A DNA stretch of 64,000 nucleotides from positions 3,100,001 to 3,164,000 of the forward strand of contig NC_018397.1 of the NCBI RefSeq assembly GCF_000208865.1. Direction: 5' to 3'. Below are positions 32,701-45,169 of this stretch, piece after piece. The DNA is from Neospora caninum Liverpool. Taxonomy: Eukaryota; Apicomplexa; Conoidasida; Eucoccidiorida; Sarcocystidae. The position numbers were made by a program, and so were the translations under genes. Below the pieces are notes generated by a model. That model was given only the letters and a program-made list of their open reading frames with translations. It was not told the DNA's origin and did not search any database. Numbering within the stretch: position 1 is the first letter of the stretch; the number at the start of each line of letters is the position of its first letter.

Positions 32701-35700
32701 ATACATGTATAAAGACGAGTATGTACTATTTTGTCTCTCCTGAGGCGTGCATGCGTTTCTTTAGGATAGGACCGTCGTTGTCTTTGTTTCCTTTGGTTTG
32801 AAGTTTCTCCTCTCGGTGTTGCTTTTTTTGCCAGTTCGCCATTTTTGCTTGATAAACCAAGAGGCGAAAGAGGGCAGCTCTGCATGCAGGGCGCGGCGCG
32901 AGCTCCACTCTTCAGACTGCAAGCTATGCATTTCTTTTTCAGAGGCGCAGGTGAGCAGCCAGTGCTGCGTTATCGTTTCCAAACGTGAGAGGGGAATGGA
33001 GCTGACCTCTGGCGGTTATCCAGTCGCGAGCATTTGCGCAGATGCATCAAAAAAAAACTTTTACGCAACCAGCAGCGTTGTCTTCATGCAAATCGGAATA
33101 GACAGAAATATGCGTGCGTGTGTATGGGCGTAGAGATGCATGCTTGGCAATCACGTGCAGGACCATATATGTAGCCTCATTTTTGTTTGTTTTTCTCGTG
33201 CGTATTTCTCTGTCATGCTCTCTATGTGCATAGGCTGCTGTACGCGAACGCCAGCAGGCAGCGTATCCCGTGGCAAAGGCGGCGAAGGCGCGCCCTGAGG
33301 AATCCTACGTAGTCCTCTGCGTGACGCGCCACAACGCAAGAGATCTTGCAAACACGAACGCGCGTGCTTTAGACAGATATGGACCCGCACTCAGCCCCAC
33401 TGGCAGTCCGTCTGCATGCACAGACACCCGCACGTGTGAACGAAAAAGCGGGAAAGGGCCCGGCTTGGACAGGTGGGAAGTTCTCCTGAGGAGACGCCGG
33501 AGCTCCGGATTGCTCGCAGGCCAGCTGGAGGTCCCTAGCTATTTGACAGAGCGAACGGGAGGGGCCAAAACACCAAGAGAAAACGAGGACACGAGACTGA
33601 AGAAGAGGAAACGTGCCGAGGAAGAAGAGGAAGACGGAGAGGACACGTGCTCGGTGTCATCAGATGTGGATATCACACACGACCAGACAGGCACTCTTCC
33701 GCGCCTAAACAACGCGAGGGCAAAGCAGGAGAAAGAGACGAAGGAACCGGAGGGGAGACCAGGTGTAGGCCTATTGGCAGCGGCGAAGCGTGGGGGGTAC
33801 ATCGGATTGACGCGGGGTGCGGGCGGAAGCAAGGCAGGAGCGAAAGCGGAGTCAAAACAACCGCGAGACGACGCTGGCGACGCACGACGCACTCGTACAG
33901 ACAACACACAGAAAGTAGGTGATCGAAACGCACGCATCGAGAGATACAAGCTCAGGACTTCGTCTAACCGCGAGACCCGGGGGACCGTTTCCCGGGGGGA
34001 TTTTCGACTTTCGGCTACGTTGATATAGCTAGCTGTGGAGCATGCAAGTTGCAAAGAAGAGGAACTGTCTCGGTGACGATGTTTTATTTTTACGAGAGGC
34101 CACACATTTGGAGAGTTCATTTCTTTTGCAGGAGGCAGTGAGAGCGACACGAAAACCCGTAGACACGTTTGGTTCTACACAAAACGACAGTATTCATGCA
34201 TACATATGCACATGCACGCGGAAATAGCTCTACATATTCTCTCACACGCAAGGTTGTTTATAGAGATATGGAGGAACAAGGGAGAGATCTTCCGAGTGAG
34301 GATACGAAAGAGAACGCAAAATGGCCATGCTGAAACGTGAAAGATAAAGTTGGCGCGCCAGCAAAAATCGCTGCTGCTTGACCGAGGAGACATTTGCACG
34401 TGAGACCTACCAGACGCCGAGACGCGAGAGGCGCAGTCTGCTTCGCCACTGCACATATTTAGAAGAGCCACACGTGCAAACACGTGTTCCGCGAAGTGGA
34501 AGCGTTTCATTTACCGACCTGCGTGGCGTTCTGTGCTCGTGCACTCTTGGCACTACCGCTGTCGGAAATTCGCGTAGACGCTGCGAGATCGCTGTCAGAT
34601 CTCCTACCACAGAAAGCCGTTGCCGGAGAGCGTTTGTGTCCTCTTGGACGCACCCTTGGCGCCGCTGTTGCGGCGTGTTTCCAGGCTTTCTATTTCTTTC
34701 TGTTTTTCCACACTTGTCTCTCCATCTCTTCCTTCCTAGGCACTCCGTGGTCTTGCCGAGCGACTGCAGGCGTCAGTAGCATTCGCTGACACCCCCGCGT
34801 TTGTAAGCCGCGTCGTTCTGATACAGCAAATCCAAGTTACACTGGGGAAAACGTGTCGATATGGGTGTGCGAGCGCAGACTTTATGCCACGGTAGAAATG
34901 TGTAAACGCTTCTTTGGGAGGCTGTCTGCGCGGGTGAACCCAGTGTACGTTGGACCTCCGCGCCAGTATCGTTTGCAGGTGTGCCAATAGACTCAAGGGG
35001 ACAGTGCCCATAGATAAAAGGAGACGAGCCTCGAGGTTTCGAGGTATCAACAAACCCACGACATTATCGTTGCCTGTTCCCGTTTTTCTCCGCAGCTGTC
35101 TGAGCAGCCACATGCAATTCCGTCGCCCGTATGACGCTCGAAGCATCGGGTTGTTTTGCAGGCGTTATTGAGTTGCTGAGGCTTCCAGGCCATTTCTGAG
35201 AATTTGGATTGTCGCGAGAGGTCTTATTCTTCGTATTTCCTTTCCCGCTTCCTGTGTACTCGTCACTGGATCGTGGATCGGTTCTGTCGATATCAGCTAT
35301 CGTGGACAACTGTTTTTCCTCCGACTGCTGCGACGCCTTTTCAGGTCGGGGAAGTTTCTCATGCCTTCAGCCATGTGCAGCACATGCTGAAGATTTTTTG
35401 GGTAGAAAGCAAAGATGGCGAGACACCCTCCAACAGTAGAGAGTCTTCTTTCACCAGGGCCATGCCGAAGATTGCAAAGGACGAGAGCGAAACGGAAAAA
35501 CAGGCGAAACCGGACGGTATCGATTGCGCGAGACAGCTGGAATGGGTCTCTCTCAACGAAGCATCTGTGAGTGGCAGGAAGCACGACGCAAGAAGGAAAA
35601 CGAAAACTCTGCGAACTGTTTCAGCCTCAAAGCATTCACCGTATAGCGGCTGCTCAGATCTAGATTGGATTCCGAGACACACGCTCTGACTCCCCGCCAC

Positions 35701-36260
35701 GCAGTGGCGTTCTCGGCATTTGGCGAAGTTGCATGCTTAAAGAGGTTTCAGAGCTCCAAACAACCGCGAGATCCGTTCAAAAGCGGTGTTGTCTCTAACG
35801 GCCGTTTTCCCACCTTAGTTGTTTTGAACAAGTTCCCCAGTGGGCAACTATACAGCAGTCCAGAATTGCCCAGCAAACCGCGATAGACCAGCTGTGTGTC
35901 ACTTTGCTGCGAGGAATAGCGAACCCCCAGGCACAGCCCGTATGCGTTTCAGGACCAAGAAAGTTAGGCTGCTCGACCATCACGGAAGCCGGCAGTGGGG
36001 ACTGTTCTCCTCCCTGCGAGAGGTTCACCCCAACGAAAAACCCTCTATAGAGGCCTGACTGTCCCAAGATTGACATGCGCTACTGTTCGTATGATTCGAC
36101 GCAGGCTCTTTGTCACTCAACCTACACAACCAAGGTGTTGCAAGCTTTAACTGACTTTCTGCGTCTACGAGGAGACTGTTCTTCGAAGGAACTCGTGAAA
36201 GCGGAAAAAAAACTGGATACGAAGACACAGACCTCCCTGCCGAGTCGCTTCCTCCGGTGA
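27880..36260 (+). CDS. MUTYH: Adenine DNA glycosylase, MutY/MUTYH family
   Basis: Base-excision repair enzyme that removes adenine mispaired with 8-oxoguanine. Exons: 27880-28310, 28987-29565, 30235-30324, 30483-30537, 31302-31440, 31586-31631, 32395-32510, 32835-32950, 33234-33914, 34740-34802, 35345-35566 and 36105-36260 (TGA); 897 residues, in frame throughout. A Ser-rich N-terminus leads to RRKLPWR (to residue 144). After an insert of about 160 residues the core resumes with PYGIWVSEVMLQQTQV, where E319 is the expected catalytic glutamate. The helix-hairpin-helix IPGIGPYTGG (396-405) is followed by D420, the catalytic aspartate, in VDGNVLRV. The iron-sulfur cysteines are C474-x6-C481-x2-C484-x5-C490. 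The C-terminal Nudix-like 8-oxoG recognition domain shows SGLLAGQLEVPSYL (615-628), an acidic/basic insert, then VGEVSHAFSHV (773-783). The family call is certain; single exon ends could move slightly. Confidence 0.93.
28386..28427. repeat. TA/TG microsatellite in MutY intron 1
   Basis: The tract of TATATA and TATGTA units starts about 75 bases after the exon 1 donor. It is intronic. Confidence 0.85.
29716..29745. repeat. (AT)15 microsatellite in MutY intron 2
   Basis: A pure dinucleotide run of 30 bases lies in the intron between the exons 28987-29565 and 30235-30324. Confidence 0.95.
32200..32256. repeat. TA/TG-rich tract in MutY intron 6
   Basis: Degenerate TATGTA and TATATA units lie about 140 bases upstream of the acceptor of the exon that carries the first three iron-sulfur cysteines. 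Confidence 0.7.
32684..32703. repeat. (TA)10 microsatellite in MutY intron 7
   Basis: A pure 20-base TA run lies inside the intron that interrupts the iron-sulfur cysteine motif. Confidence 0.9.
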
Positions 36261-36278
36261 TTCACCGGAGGAAGCGAC
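36244..36278. repeat. Perfect 17-bp inverted repeat across the MutY stop codon
   Basis: The left arm GTCGCTTCCTCCGGTGA (36244-36260) and the right arm TCACCGGAGGAAGCGAC (36262-36278) are exact reverse complements with a single T between them. The left arm encodes the last residues of the protein and includes the TGA stop. In RNA this would give a strong hairpin of about 16 base pairs right at the stop codon. Confidence 0.97.
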
Positions 36279-39200
36279 GAAGGCGTAACTGCCTAGAAAC
36301 GTTTCTGCAGTCGCGCGTTTGACTCGGCTCTCGAGAGATCAGGAGTCTTCTAAGATCCTTTTGTGTCAAAATGTGTGGGGTCTCCCGTCGCGTTCCCAGG
36401 GATCTTCGGGAAAGTGATCGTGTGCTATCTGTCAGAACCCTGCGCAACGCAGTCGAGTTCCGAATCCTAAAGAACACCTTTCAGGTGGTTTTATCCTAAG
36501 CCGTTTGCGTGCCGTAGACCCAAGACTGAGATCCAAATGTTGAAGTAATGACTGTGTTCAGATCCTACCGAGTTCCCGTACCTGTGGAGATTGGCTACTA
36601 GGAGCAAAAATTCACCCCATAAAGGCAGTTTTAGAGATTCGTGGATTCTCTACGAGAACTTCCACGTATACCCCGCAACAGATGGAGACGCAGACTTCAA
36701 GCTGTTCTCATTCTTTCGTCTGCAGAATTGGCATCTATGGGAGTGTATCGTCCGGGTCTGACAAGATGCAAATCACGATAACTAGTGGTGGATCGGAGCT
36801 GCACGTCCTCGTGGACGTACACGGAATTTTCTGGTTTCGTTGCCGTCCAGGTGGTTAGGCCTCATACGCTGACTGTGTAATGTCCGTTGTTTGCGCTGGG
36901 GAACCTCTAAACATGCTTGATACAAGAAACGTGGACAAGTGTGAATCGCCAGATCTATCTCTGTCGCAGACCTTGTGCTTCTTGACAACCCCAGCATTCT
37001 AATTCCTCTTGAGAAGAACACATGACAATGGAGGATGCCTCTGTAATGAGAGCTGTGTGGACTTTATGGGGGCAGTGAAAAGGAACCGTGAAGACGTGCT
37101 GGCGTCGAACCCTACCGAAGACGAAGCTTGCGGCTTAGTTTCGCAAGGAGCATCCAAAAAATCATGGAGAAAGAACCAGAAAAGGTGAATGGCGCGAGGA
37201 AACTAGAGAGAGTTGGAAAAGCAGGTAAGCGACTCCGACATACGCAACTGGGAGTGTATCGAAAGAAAAAGGAGAGCTCGCCTTCGGCCTTGTTTGAGGG
37301 CGGAACTAGAGAAAAAAATGGACAAACACTCTTTAGGCACGGGTCAGAAAAACAGAAAACAGGAGACCGGAACGTGACCTGGAGAGAGCGGCGAAACAGC
37401 GGCGTGTGGTTTCCTCGAGCCTTCCAGAAGAGCGGAGACAACGAGATTTCCTGGAACCTCCTCTATCGCTGTAGTGACGCGATGGTACACACTGCGAGAG
37501 TCTTTTTTCTATTTTCGTTTTATGCGGCTGCTGCACATAAACCTTCCGTCATTTGTGTCCACAGTGAAAAAGGAAAAACGCGTTTTCACAGGGAAACATC
37601 GCGAGCGGTGGTATTTCTATGCTTTTGGGCATGTTTGTAGCTAGTCGCTTTGCGAATGTTGATTCCGTAAAAAACGCGTCGGTTTCCTTAATCCTTCTTT
37701 GTGTCGCCAGTGAAATTTTACCACCAGTCCTGCGCTTCGATTTTTCTGATTGTTCTGCTGGTGTCTGTGCCGGATTCAGCGACCGGTTCCAGCGTGTCTA
37801 CGCCGATAGCTTTGAAGTCCCGGGAAATTCCTCGATATTTCTGGCCGTCGAGCTTTACCTTTTTTCTTGGCAGTGTTTTTTCCACCGTTATCCGCAGACA
37901 ACACGGAGACGAGAAAGGAAATCTGACTCATTTTCCGTGGCTAGGTCCGCGGGCTCGCGAGTCTCGATTCTCTGCGTGCGCTGTTTTGCGCGCAAAGCCG
38001 CTTTGCCTCGAACAAGACAAAGGTCTTTTCTTCAAGCCGCACAGACTATCATCGCGGCGCGGCGAATATTTCGTTTGGACTTTCCCTCCGGGGGCTTTCT
38101 TTTTTCCGGTACATTCGGCTTGGATGTTTCTCCGTCCTATCCGCCGTTGCGCTTTTCCCCATCTCGATTTGCCACTCAGCTCTCGATTGTCGCTACACCG
38201 CAAGGGCTTTGCCTCGCCCTTTCTCTTTCCTCGTTTTTCGTTTTTCCCCAAGCGAGAGTGGCCTGTTTTCACGCGCGCCTCTAAAGTAGATGCATTCCCT
38301 TCGAAAGGGCTGGCGCCGCCCCTCAAAACGGACGAAAACTCCAGCATCGTCCGCCGCATTTGAAACTTCGCCTCTTTTCGCGCGCCAATTTAGCGCGTGG
38401 AACGGCCCAAAGCTCGACGCAAAGCCGCGACAAAGAGCGATACCGACCCGGCGTTATCAGACGTTTCAACCGACCCATTTAAAGCTGGCGTTTTCCAGGT
38501 ACGCCGTGTCCGGCGTGTGTGCCTCGCAATCTGCGTGAACGCGGTTGAGGGCAATGCCTCTCGCGAACGCTCACTGTGAGCTGCGTTGTTTGCGGTTGCA
38601 CGCTGTCCAGTCTCTGGAACGAGAGACTTGGCGTGGGGCGAAAACTGCCAACCCCTGCCGCTCACTCGTTTTCCCCAACCTTTTCTCCGTCCCAGAAGGT
38701 GCTCAATCCGCGACTTCCTTCTCTCTGCTGTCTTCGCACTCCACTCGCTTTAGATCGCAGTGTCGCTACGTGTCACACTTGGGTCGAGCAAGGCGGTTCT
38801 CGCAGGTGCGTGTAACCGCGACGGAACGTTTTCCCCCGTCGTCTGCATCTCCTTCATGTTCTTTCTTTCGTCTGTTCTTGTCTCGTCTAGCCTCAGAACC
38901 GTCCCGTCCCGAAAACGCAGTCTGTCCGCGCGTTGAGGCACCCTGACCTTCTCGCGTCCCGTCCAACTTTCTGAAACGACACAAGACTTGACAGACACAC
39001 GTCCAGCGCTGGCCTGCTTTCGCAGCCGTGGCATGCAGGCACTCTTCCTCTCCAAAAAAAGTAGTTAGAACTGCCTTTTCATGTTGGTGTGAACCACCGC
39101 AGTTCCTCCCCTCGCCTGCTCTCTCGCTTCTCCCGTGGTCTAGAGTTTGCGCTGTCTGACGCCTCGCGTTTTGTGCTGTCGAAAAGGAGGCGCCGCGCCA

Positions 39201-41254
39201 CTCCTCTTCACCGTATGACTTTTTGGACAAAGAGAAAAATCTCCAGGACAGCTCCCCGTTCTTGCTGTCGTCTTCCTGAGTTCCTCCCACGTTTCCCACG
39301 TCTCTCTTCTTCTCTATCCGCTTTGTTACCCTTGTCTCCATCCACTGTCTTGTTTTCTCTCCGGTTTTGATTCTCACTGTCCCCCGTCGAGTGGTGTGTC
39401 TCTGGTCTCCACTTTGTCGATTTTCCCCATAGGGCGTCGCGTTTCCCCTCGCTTTCTTTTCCTTCGTGCTTCGCACCAGTCTTTTCTTTTCGGTCTCGCC
39501 TTTCTACCCAGCGACGCAAGTCCCCATCCTTCCCCTCCCTTTTTACCCTTTTACTGCATTCCACTCCCTGCTTCCTATCTCTTTCGGGTGTTCTCTGTTC
39601 TCGAGACAGCTGCTCCGTTCCTGTCACCCCCCTTCGTCCACGCACACGCCTCCTCTCTTATTCGCTGACTTCCACACGCGTTCGCTTTTATCTTGTTTCT
39701 CCTCGGTTTCGACCACCGGGTTTGTGCGCCCAGTTTCTTCGTTTTCTCGCCTGCGAGGTGTTTCTCGAGCCTTCTTTCTTCTGTTTCGGCCAGTCGTTCG
39801 CGAAATGAAAAAGTTCACCTCTTTCGGAAGCAGCTCCAGTAGCCACAAAAAGGAGACCTCTGCAAAGACATCAGGGGAACATGGAGAACCCAACGCGTGC
39901 AAGGCAGGCGGTAGGCAGGAGCAGACAGAGAGAAAGAGAAATGGACAGGCAGAAGCGGGAAGAGAGAAAGAGAAATGGAAAGGCGGGAGAGCGGAGGACA
40001 AATCAAAAGTGATTGGTGGGAAAGACCAAAAGGGTCAACTGAAAAGAAAAAACGAGGCAGAGTGGAGACAAAACAAACCAGGCGCAGGCATAAGGGACGA
40101 TGACGCTTGCGGAAGAAACAGACCCACCCCAGGCGCCGCCCAGGGTTGTCGTGCCAAGAAAGAACGAGAAAGCAACAGAAAGGGAGAGAAAGAAAGATCT
40201 GAAGGGAGAGCTAAAAGAAGATGCGGGAGAGACAGAGAGGGAGAGAGGAAGAGAGGCAAACGGACACACACAGGAGACGAAGAAATACCCTCTGCAAATA
40301 CCCACCTCAGCATAAGGTTTTTGGCAAATGGACTCTGTCAATTGCCTCTCTCCGCGTTGGTCCTGTGTCTCACATGTTTTTGGCTCCGTCTTTTCTTCGC
40401 GTCCGCTCAGGTTTTTCGCTCGATTCCAGGTACAGAACAAAATGCATGTCGATCGGGGACACACAGGGGGAAGGGGCGTGGCAGCGGGGAACAGGGCGCC
40501 TCTCTGGAACAGCTTAAACTCTCGTGGCACAGAGCGATTTCGTTCCAAGGAGACGTGGGGCTCTCGGCACTGCTTTAACCACACTAAACCGTGTCGAGAA
40601 GGAGCGAAAGACAGAGAAAAGCGTCTGCCCAAAAGAAACGAATACGACGCACACACCCTGAAAATATATGCGTCTGCGCCTGGATGCTTGCGAGGACTCT
40701 AGATCCACGTTCATGCCAAGTCCCCAGAACTCCAATGCTGAGAATTCCAGCGTACACATATATGTAGTTGCGTACATACACATTTGTGCGTATGACCTGC
40801 GCAACGTGACTCCCCTGTCCTCTCAGTCCTGGTCTACTGACCCTCTGTAACGCCTCGAGCTCTCTCTCTGTCTACGGCTGTTTGGAGAGGACAGACGCCT
40901 CTGCGTTTCATACGCGACAAAGGGCTTTCTTAACGGCCTTTCGCTTCAGCCTTCCTGCGCGGTTTTGTTGCATTCGGTTTTTTCTCTAGGATGATCCTTC
41001 TTTCCATACTTACTTGTCTAAATTGTCAATCTCAATCTCTCTCTCTTTCCGGGTTGAATCTCGTTCCTCTGTGCCTCCCCCCTTTTTTTCCCGCCCCTCG
41101 CGTTGTCGCTGTTTTCATCGAAGCTCTCGCCAACGTTGGCCTCTCTCGCCGCTCTCCCGCAGCGTCTCCTCCCTCGTGAATTTCTCGTTCGTCTTGTTTT
41201 AATCGTCCTCTTTCCCTTTTTCTTTGTCCGCGTTCGTTGTTGACTCCCAGCACA
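36261..41254. other. Tandem intergenic region: MutY 3' flank and upstream region of the coiled-coil gene
   Basis: Five kilobases with no gene I can support. The left part (36.3-37.1 kb) is AT-richer and presumably MutY 3' UTR. From about 39.1 to 39.8 kb the plus strand is strongly pyrimidine-rich, a pattern common before coccidian transcripts, followed by an AG-rich stretch from 39.9 to 40.3 kb. An open frame with a fair ATG at 39805 (MKKFTSFGSSSSSHKKE) sits there. None of its visible GT donors gives a phase that joins the 41255 exon, so it is more likely leader sequence. Open frames at 37619-38363 include a hydrophobic stretch but lack a suitable ATG. Confidence 0.55.
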
Positions 41255-43556
41255 ATGAACGAACTCGAGATGCTGCGGGCAGAAAATGCACATTTGAAGC
41301 GGCTCATCGAGCAGAACGACGTTCAGGGGCAAGCCGCCGATGACCCTGCTAGGTGAGGAGAGGAGGTCAGAAGGCGATAAAGAAGAAAAGTAACAAAGGC
41401 GAAGGTGCCCAGTCACAGAGGTAACTTACGGGAGGACACTGGGCGAAGAAGACGTCGAGAAAAGAGGAGACCATGAGTGGGAAGGATGTATCTTTATCAA
41501 GCACGTTGGCCTTCGTGAACTAACGCTCGGGTCTCCTCCTCGGTCCTTTTCGTTCCATGTGTTCTTCTTCTTCTTCTTCTTCTTCTTCTTCTTCTTCTTC
41601 TTCTTCTTCTTCTTCTTCTTCTTCTTCTCTGTGCATTCTGAACAGCGTGATAGTCGCCCTAATCAAATTCGGAGTCCCCTTCCCCTTTCTAACACTCAAG
41701 AACCAGCAAATTGTTTTTTCGTTTCTTCTGTTTCCGTCCCTGTCAGAGCTGCGGAGTTGGCACACCTGCGCAGAGAGCGCGATGAGCTTCAGGTGCGAGA
41801 AAGTCCCACTTTCGCCTTTGCCGATTTTGCTCGTTTTCCCGTCTCTGCCAGACCCCTGCCGATCTTCGCGGATTGATTCTTATGCCCGGATGACCAATCT
41901 CTGTCAGAGAGACGCCTCGAAGACAGAACCTGGAAACAGAAATCCACCAAAACAGAATTCAACACAGTCTGAAATAAAGAAGCGCGGTTGTCACGTCTCT
42001 CGGGCGCGCGATCGCCAGATATCCGTTTCAAGCGTGTATCATTGTACCTTGCTGGCTTTCGGCAGGTCCACACCGGGTTCACGTGGCCTTTGTTCTCAAG
42101 ATGGAAAGGAGGTCTGACTGGACATTCTCCCCTGTTCTCCAAAAGGCCAGCGACCGCGTGCCCAGTTGCGATTTCCACTTTTCTGGTAGTCTCGTCTTGT
42201 GGCTTGCGCGCATGCAGCGGCAGCTGGCAAACCTCCAGAATGACTACGAGGCTCTCCAGAGAGACTATGCCAATCTGCAGAGAGACCGGTGAGTTTCGAA
42301 ACGCATCGACGTCAAAATTTCACAAGCACGACACTATGAAAATCCACACCGGCATACACATGTCTATGTTTATTTTACACATCCACACATATCCACAAAT
42401 ACACGCATATATATATATATATATATACATTTCATAAAGACATACACACGTATACCGTTGTGTTGAATTTGTCAGTGTTTGTTTTCGGTGTGTGTCGTTC
42501 TCTGGACTAGGGGCAATCAGAGTTTGGGGCGCGATCTGCGCCGTTGTCGTCTCGCTGTTTGCCGTGGACATTGTTTCTTTTTTTCCCACTTCCTCGTCCA
42601 TGGGGGAATCGTCTGCGCTGTGAGTTCCCCGCTGTTCCTCGTCTTGGCGCGCACCTTCGAGCTCGTTTGTTGTTTCATGCGTGTTTTTGGTTTTGTTTGC
42701 TTGCGTTTGACGTCTTGCCTCTCCGCCGCAGGCGAATTGAAGTGAACGAACATCATAGCGAGGCACGGACAGTGGAGGCTCAGATCGAGTTCATGAGTCA
42801 GCAACATAAACAAGAATTGCAAGAGAAGTGAGGCTTGTCGCCATCCCACCCTCTTCTTTTCGTCTCCTCGCTTCACTTCGTCATCAATCCTTTCCACGTT
42901 GACCATCGTTCTTCTGTTTCGCATCTCTCTAGCCTTGTTCACTTTGCCCTTCGATCCAGAAAGACGCACTTTGCGTGCTTTCTGGGTTCACTGTCTTCTG
43001 TGTCTCTTCCGTCCACGATTAAGAGGAACCCGCTTCTGTCCCTCTTGTTTTAAAGAGGAAGATATTCAGCGCTACGCGTTCCCCGCTTTGGCGCTTTCAG
43101 CATAAACAGGCTGACCTAGGACACTTCCACATCGACTATACCTGCATATATGCAAATAGATCGGTATAACTCAATATTTATATATGTCTGCTTATTCATA
43201 TGACTCTATTTCTATATATTCCTATGTATGTACTAAGATAGATGTGTGTACATATATGCCGATATACGTTTTGTGTGTGTGTTTGCACGTGAAGAGATGT
43301 CTTGAGAGAAACTGGTGAGGGCTGAGGTTGGAGGGATCAATCCTCTGTGACTGCGTCGTCATTGTTGTCTTCAGGGAGAGTCGCATTCGAGAGTTGGAGA
43401 TGAAGCTTGTCGACTTGGAGCAGGAAGTAGAGCTCGCGCAGAGTCCCACGAACTTCATCCAGTGAGGCGCAAGACAAAAACTATGAGAATAGTTTCAAGA
43501 AGATGCGTGTATCTGTATCCAGACCTACCTAGGTTCACCTGTTTCTCTCTCTCACA

Positions 43557-43617
<61 letters not shown>

Positions 43618-45133
43618 TACATTTATCTATGTCAATTTATATCTCCATCTGAGTATCTCTCCACCGCGTTCTGTATCTATACGTTGATCAACGTGTGCCC
43701 ATCTGTGTTTCGGTGTCCGTAAACAGGGACCGCTACGGATCCTCATGTATTTTTCTCTCCATTGAGCTATCGGTTTGCATTGACACATTTCTTTGTCTCT
43801 CCCTCTCTATCTAATTGCTTTGCAAAAAATATCGACATGTGAGTGAATACGATCTCATCTCTATCTCTTTAGTTTTGTTTCTTTCGTGTTTTAAGGTCGC
43901 GTGACGCGTTTAGCAAACATCACGAAAGCGAGACCTTGTGGTGGCATTATCACATAAGAAGCAGATAGTGTCTCTGTACCATTGCTCCCCGACCCAGAAC
44001 CATACTAACTTGTAGCTCAAAACGAGTAAAAGAGAGAAATGTGAATTCCGTAAATAAAAACAGTCCAGATCTAGACCAGGAGGACACGTGAACCGGCCAT
44101 TTTATTTCTTCGGCCTCGAATCAACTGTGTGACAGAGTGCGATCGCTCGACCTCGATGAGATGAAAGAGAGAGTCGCGGATCTGGAGAAGCGACTGCAAG
44201 TGGCAAAGGCCGACAATCGAAGGTGAAGAGAGTTTCCTTCTGTCCCTAGAGAGATCCGCAAAAGACGGTTTCGGTCGACTTTTCGGAACCGTGTTCTTTT
44301 CCCGTTTTTTGCAGCCTTCCGTTTTCCCTGCTCTCCGTCTCTGTTTTCTGTTTCCTCTCGGTCGAGCTTCTGTCACTTCTCCTTCTGCTTCTGTCCTTCG
44401 GACGCTTTGTGTGCCGCAAGAAAGTTTCACATCCCTAGCTGTGCAGACTCTCTTTTATGTCCACCTAGACAGCTCTAGATCGCTAGATATCCACATGAGC
44501 TCGGGCAATTCTCTCTCGTACTGTTTGCCCTCACCTCTGTCGGTCTCGCTTCCCACATCGACATTACAGACACACGCCTTTATATATATGTAGGTATATG
44601 CACATACATATACGTACGTGAACAAATATCTATATATGTATATCTATCTATCTGTCTGCATGTGAGTATACCAGGATGTATGCACAGGGGAACAGGGCAA
44701 GTTTGAAGTTAGGGTCGTGGAAGTTATTTGCTTGCTCTTACAGACGCGCTGAGGAAGCAGATCGCCTTCGAGAAGAACTGGAAGAAGCGAAGGCTCGAGG
44801 GGGAGACGAGGGGTGAGGTAGAAGTTCCACGTCAATGCACGGCCTTTTGTTGCGACGTCCCGAGGGGGCTGCCGAGAAAGAAAAACATCTGTGGAAAGCA
44901 CGCGATCACGCAACAGACCCAACGCAGCCACACGGATGGACAAAACTAAAAAGTGGAAATACACACGTGCACGGGATCCCGTTTTTCCGCGTACACCAGG
45001 AAAAACAGGCAGGAGACGGCACAGGTCCACTCGCGACAGGCATACTCTCTGCGAGAAGCGCGCGAGAACGCAAGCACCACGAAACCTATAACAATCGAAG
45101 AGCAAAACACGCAAGCGGATGTTCGCAATGCAC

Positions 45134-45169
<36 letters not shown>

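Noticed and set aside
34484..34789. Leucine-rich open frame as an extra MutY exon
   Set aside because: The exons on either side join directly in phase 0, and the joined protein aligns with the family without it.
37701..38363. 220-codon open frame whose start looks like a signal peptide
   Set aside because: It has no ATG near its 5' end, and I found no upstream exon with a fitting donor. The downstream translation is arginine/phenylalanine-rich, as expected of pyrimidine-rich non-coding DNA.
39805..40578. ATG-started open frame (MKKFTSFGS...) as first coding exon of the coiled-coil gene
   Set aside because: None of its visible GT donors gives a phase compatible with the acceptor before 41255, and the later part is lysine/arginine/glutamate simple sequence. 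The ATG at 41255 has good context and starts a clear coiled coil.
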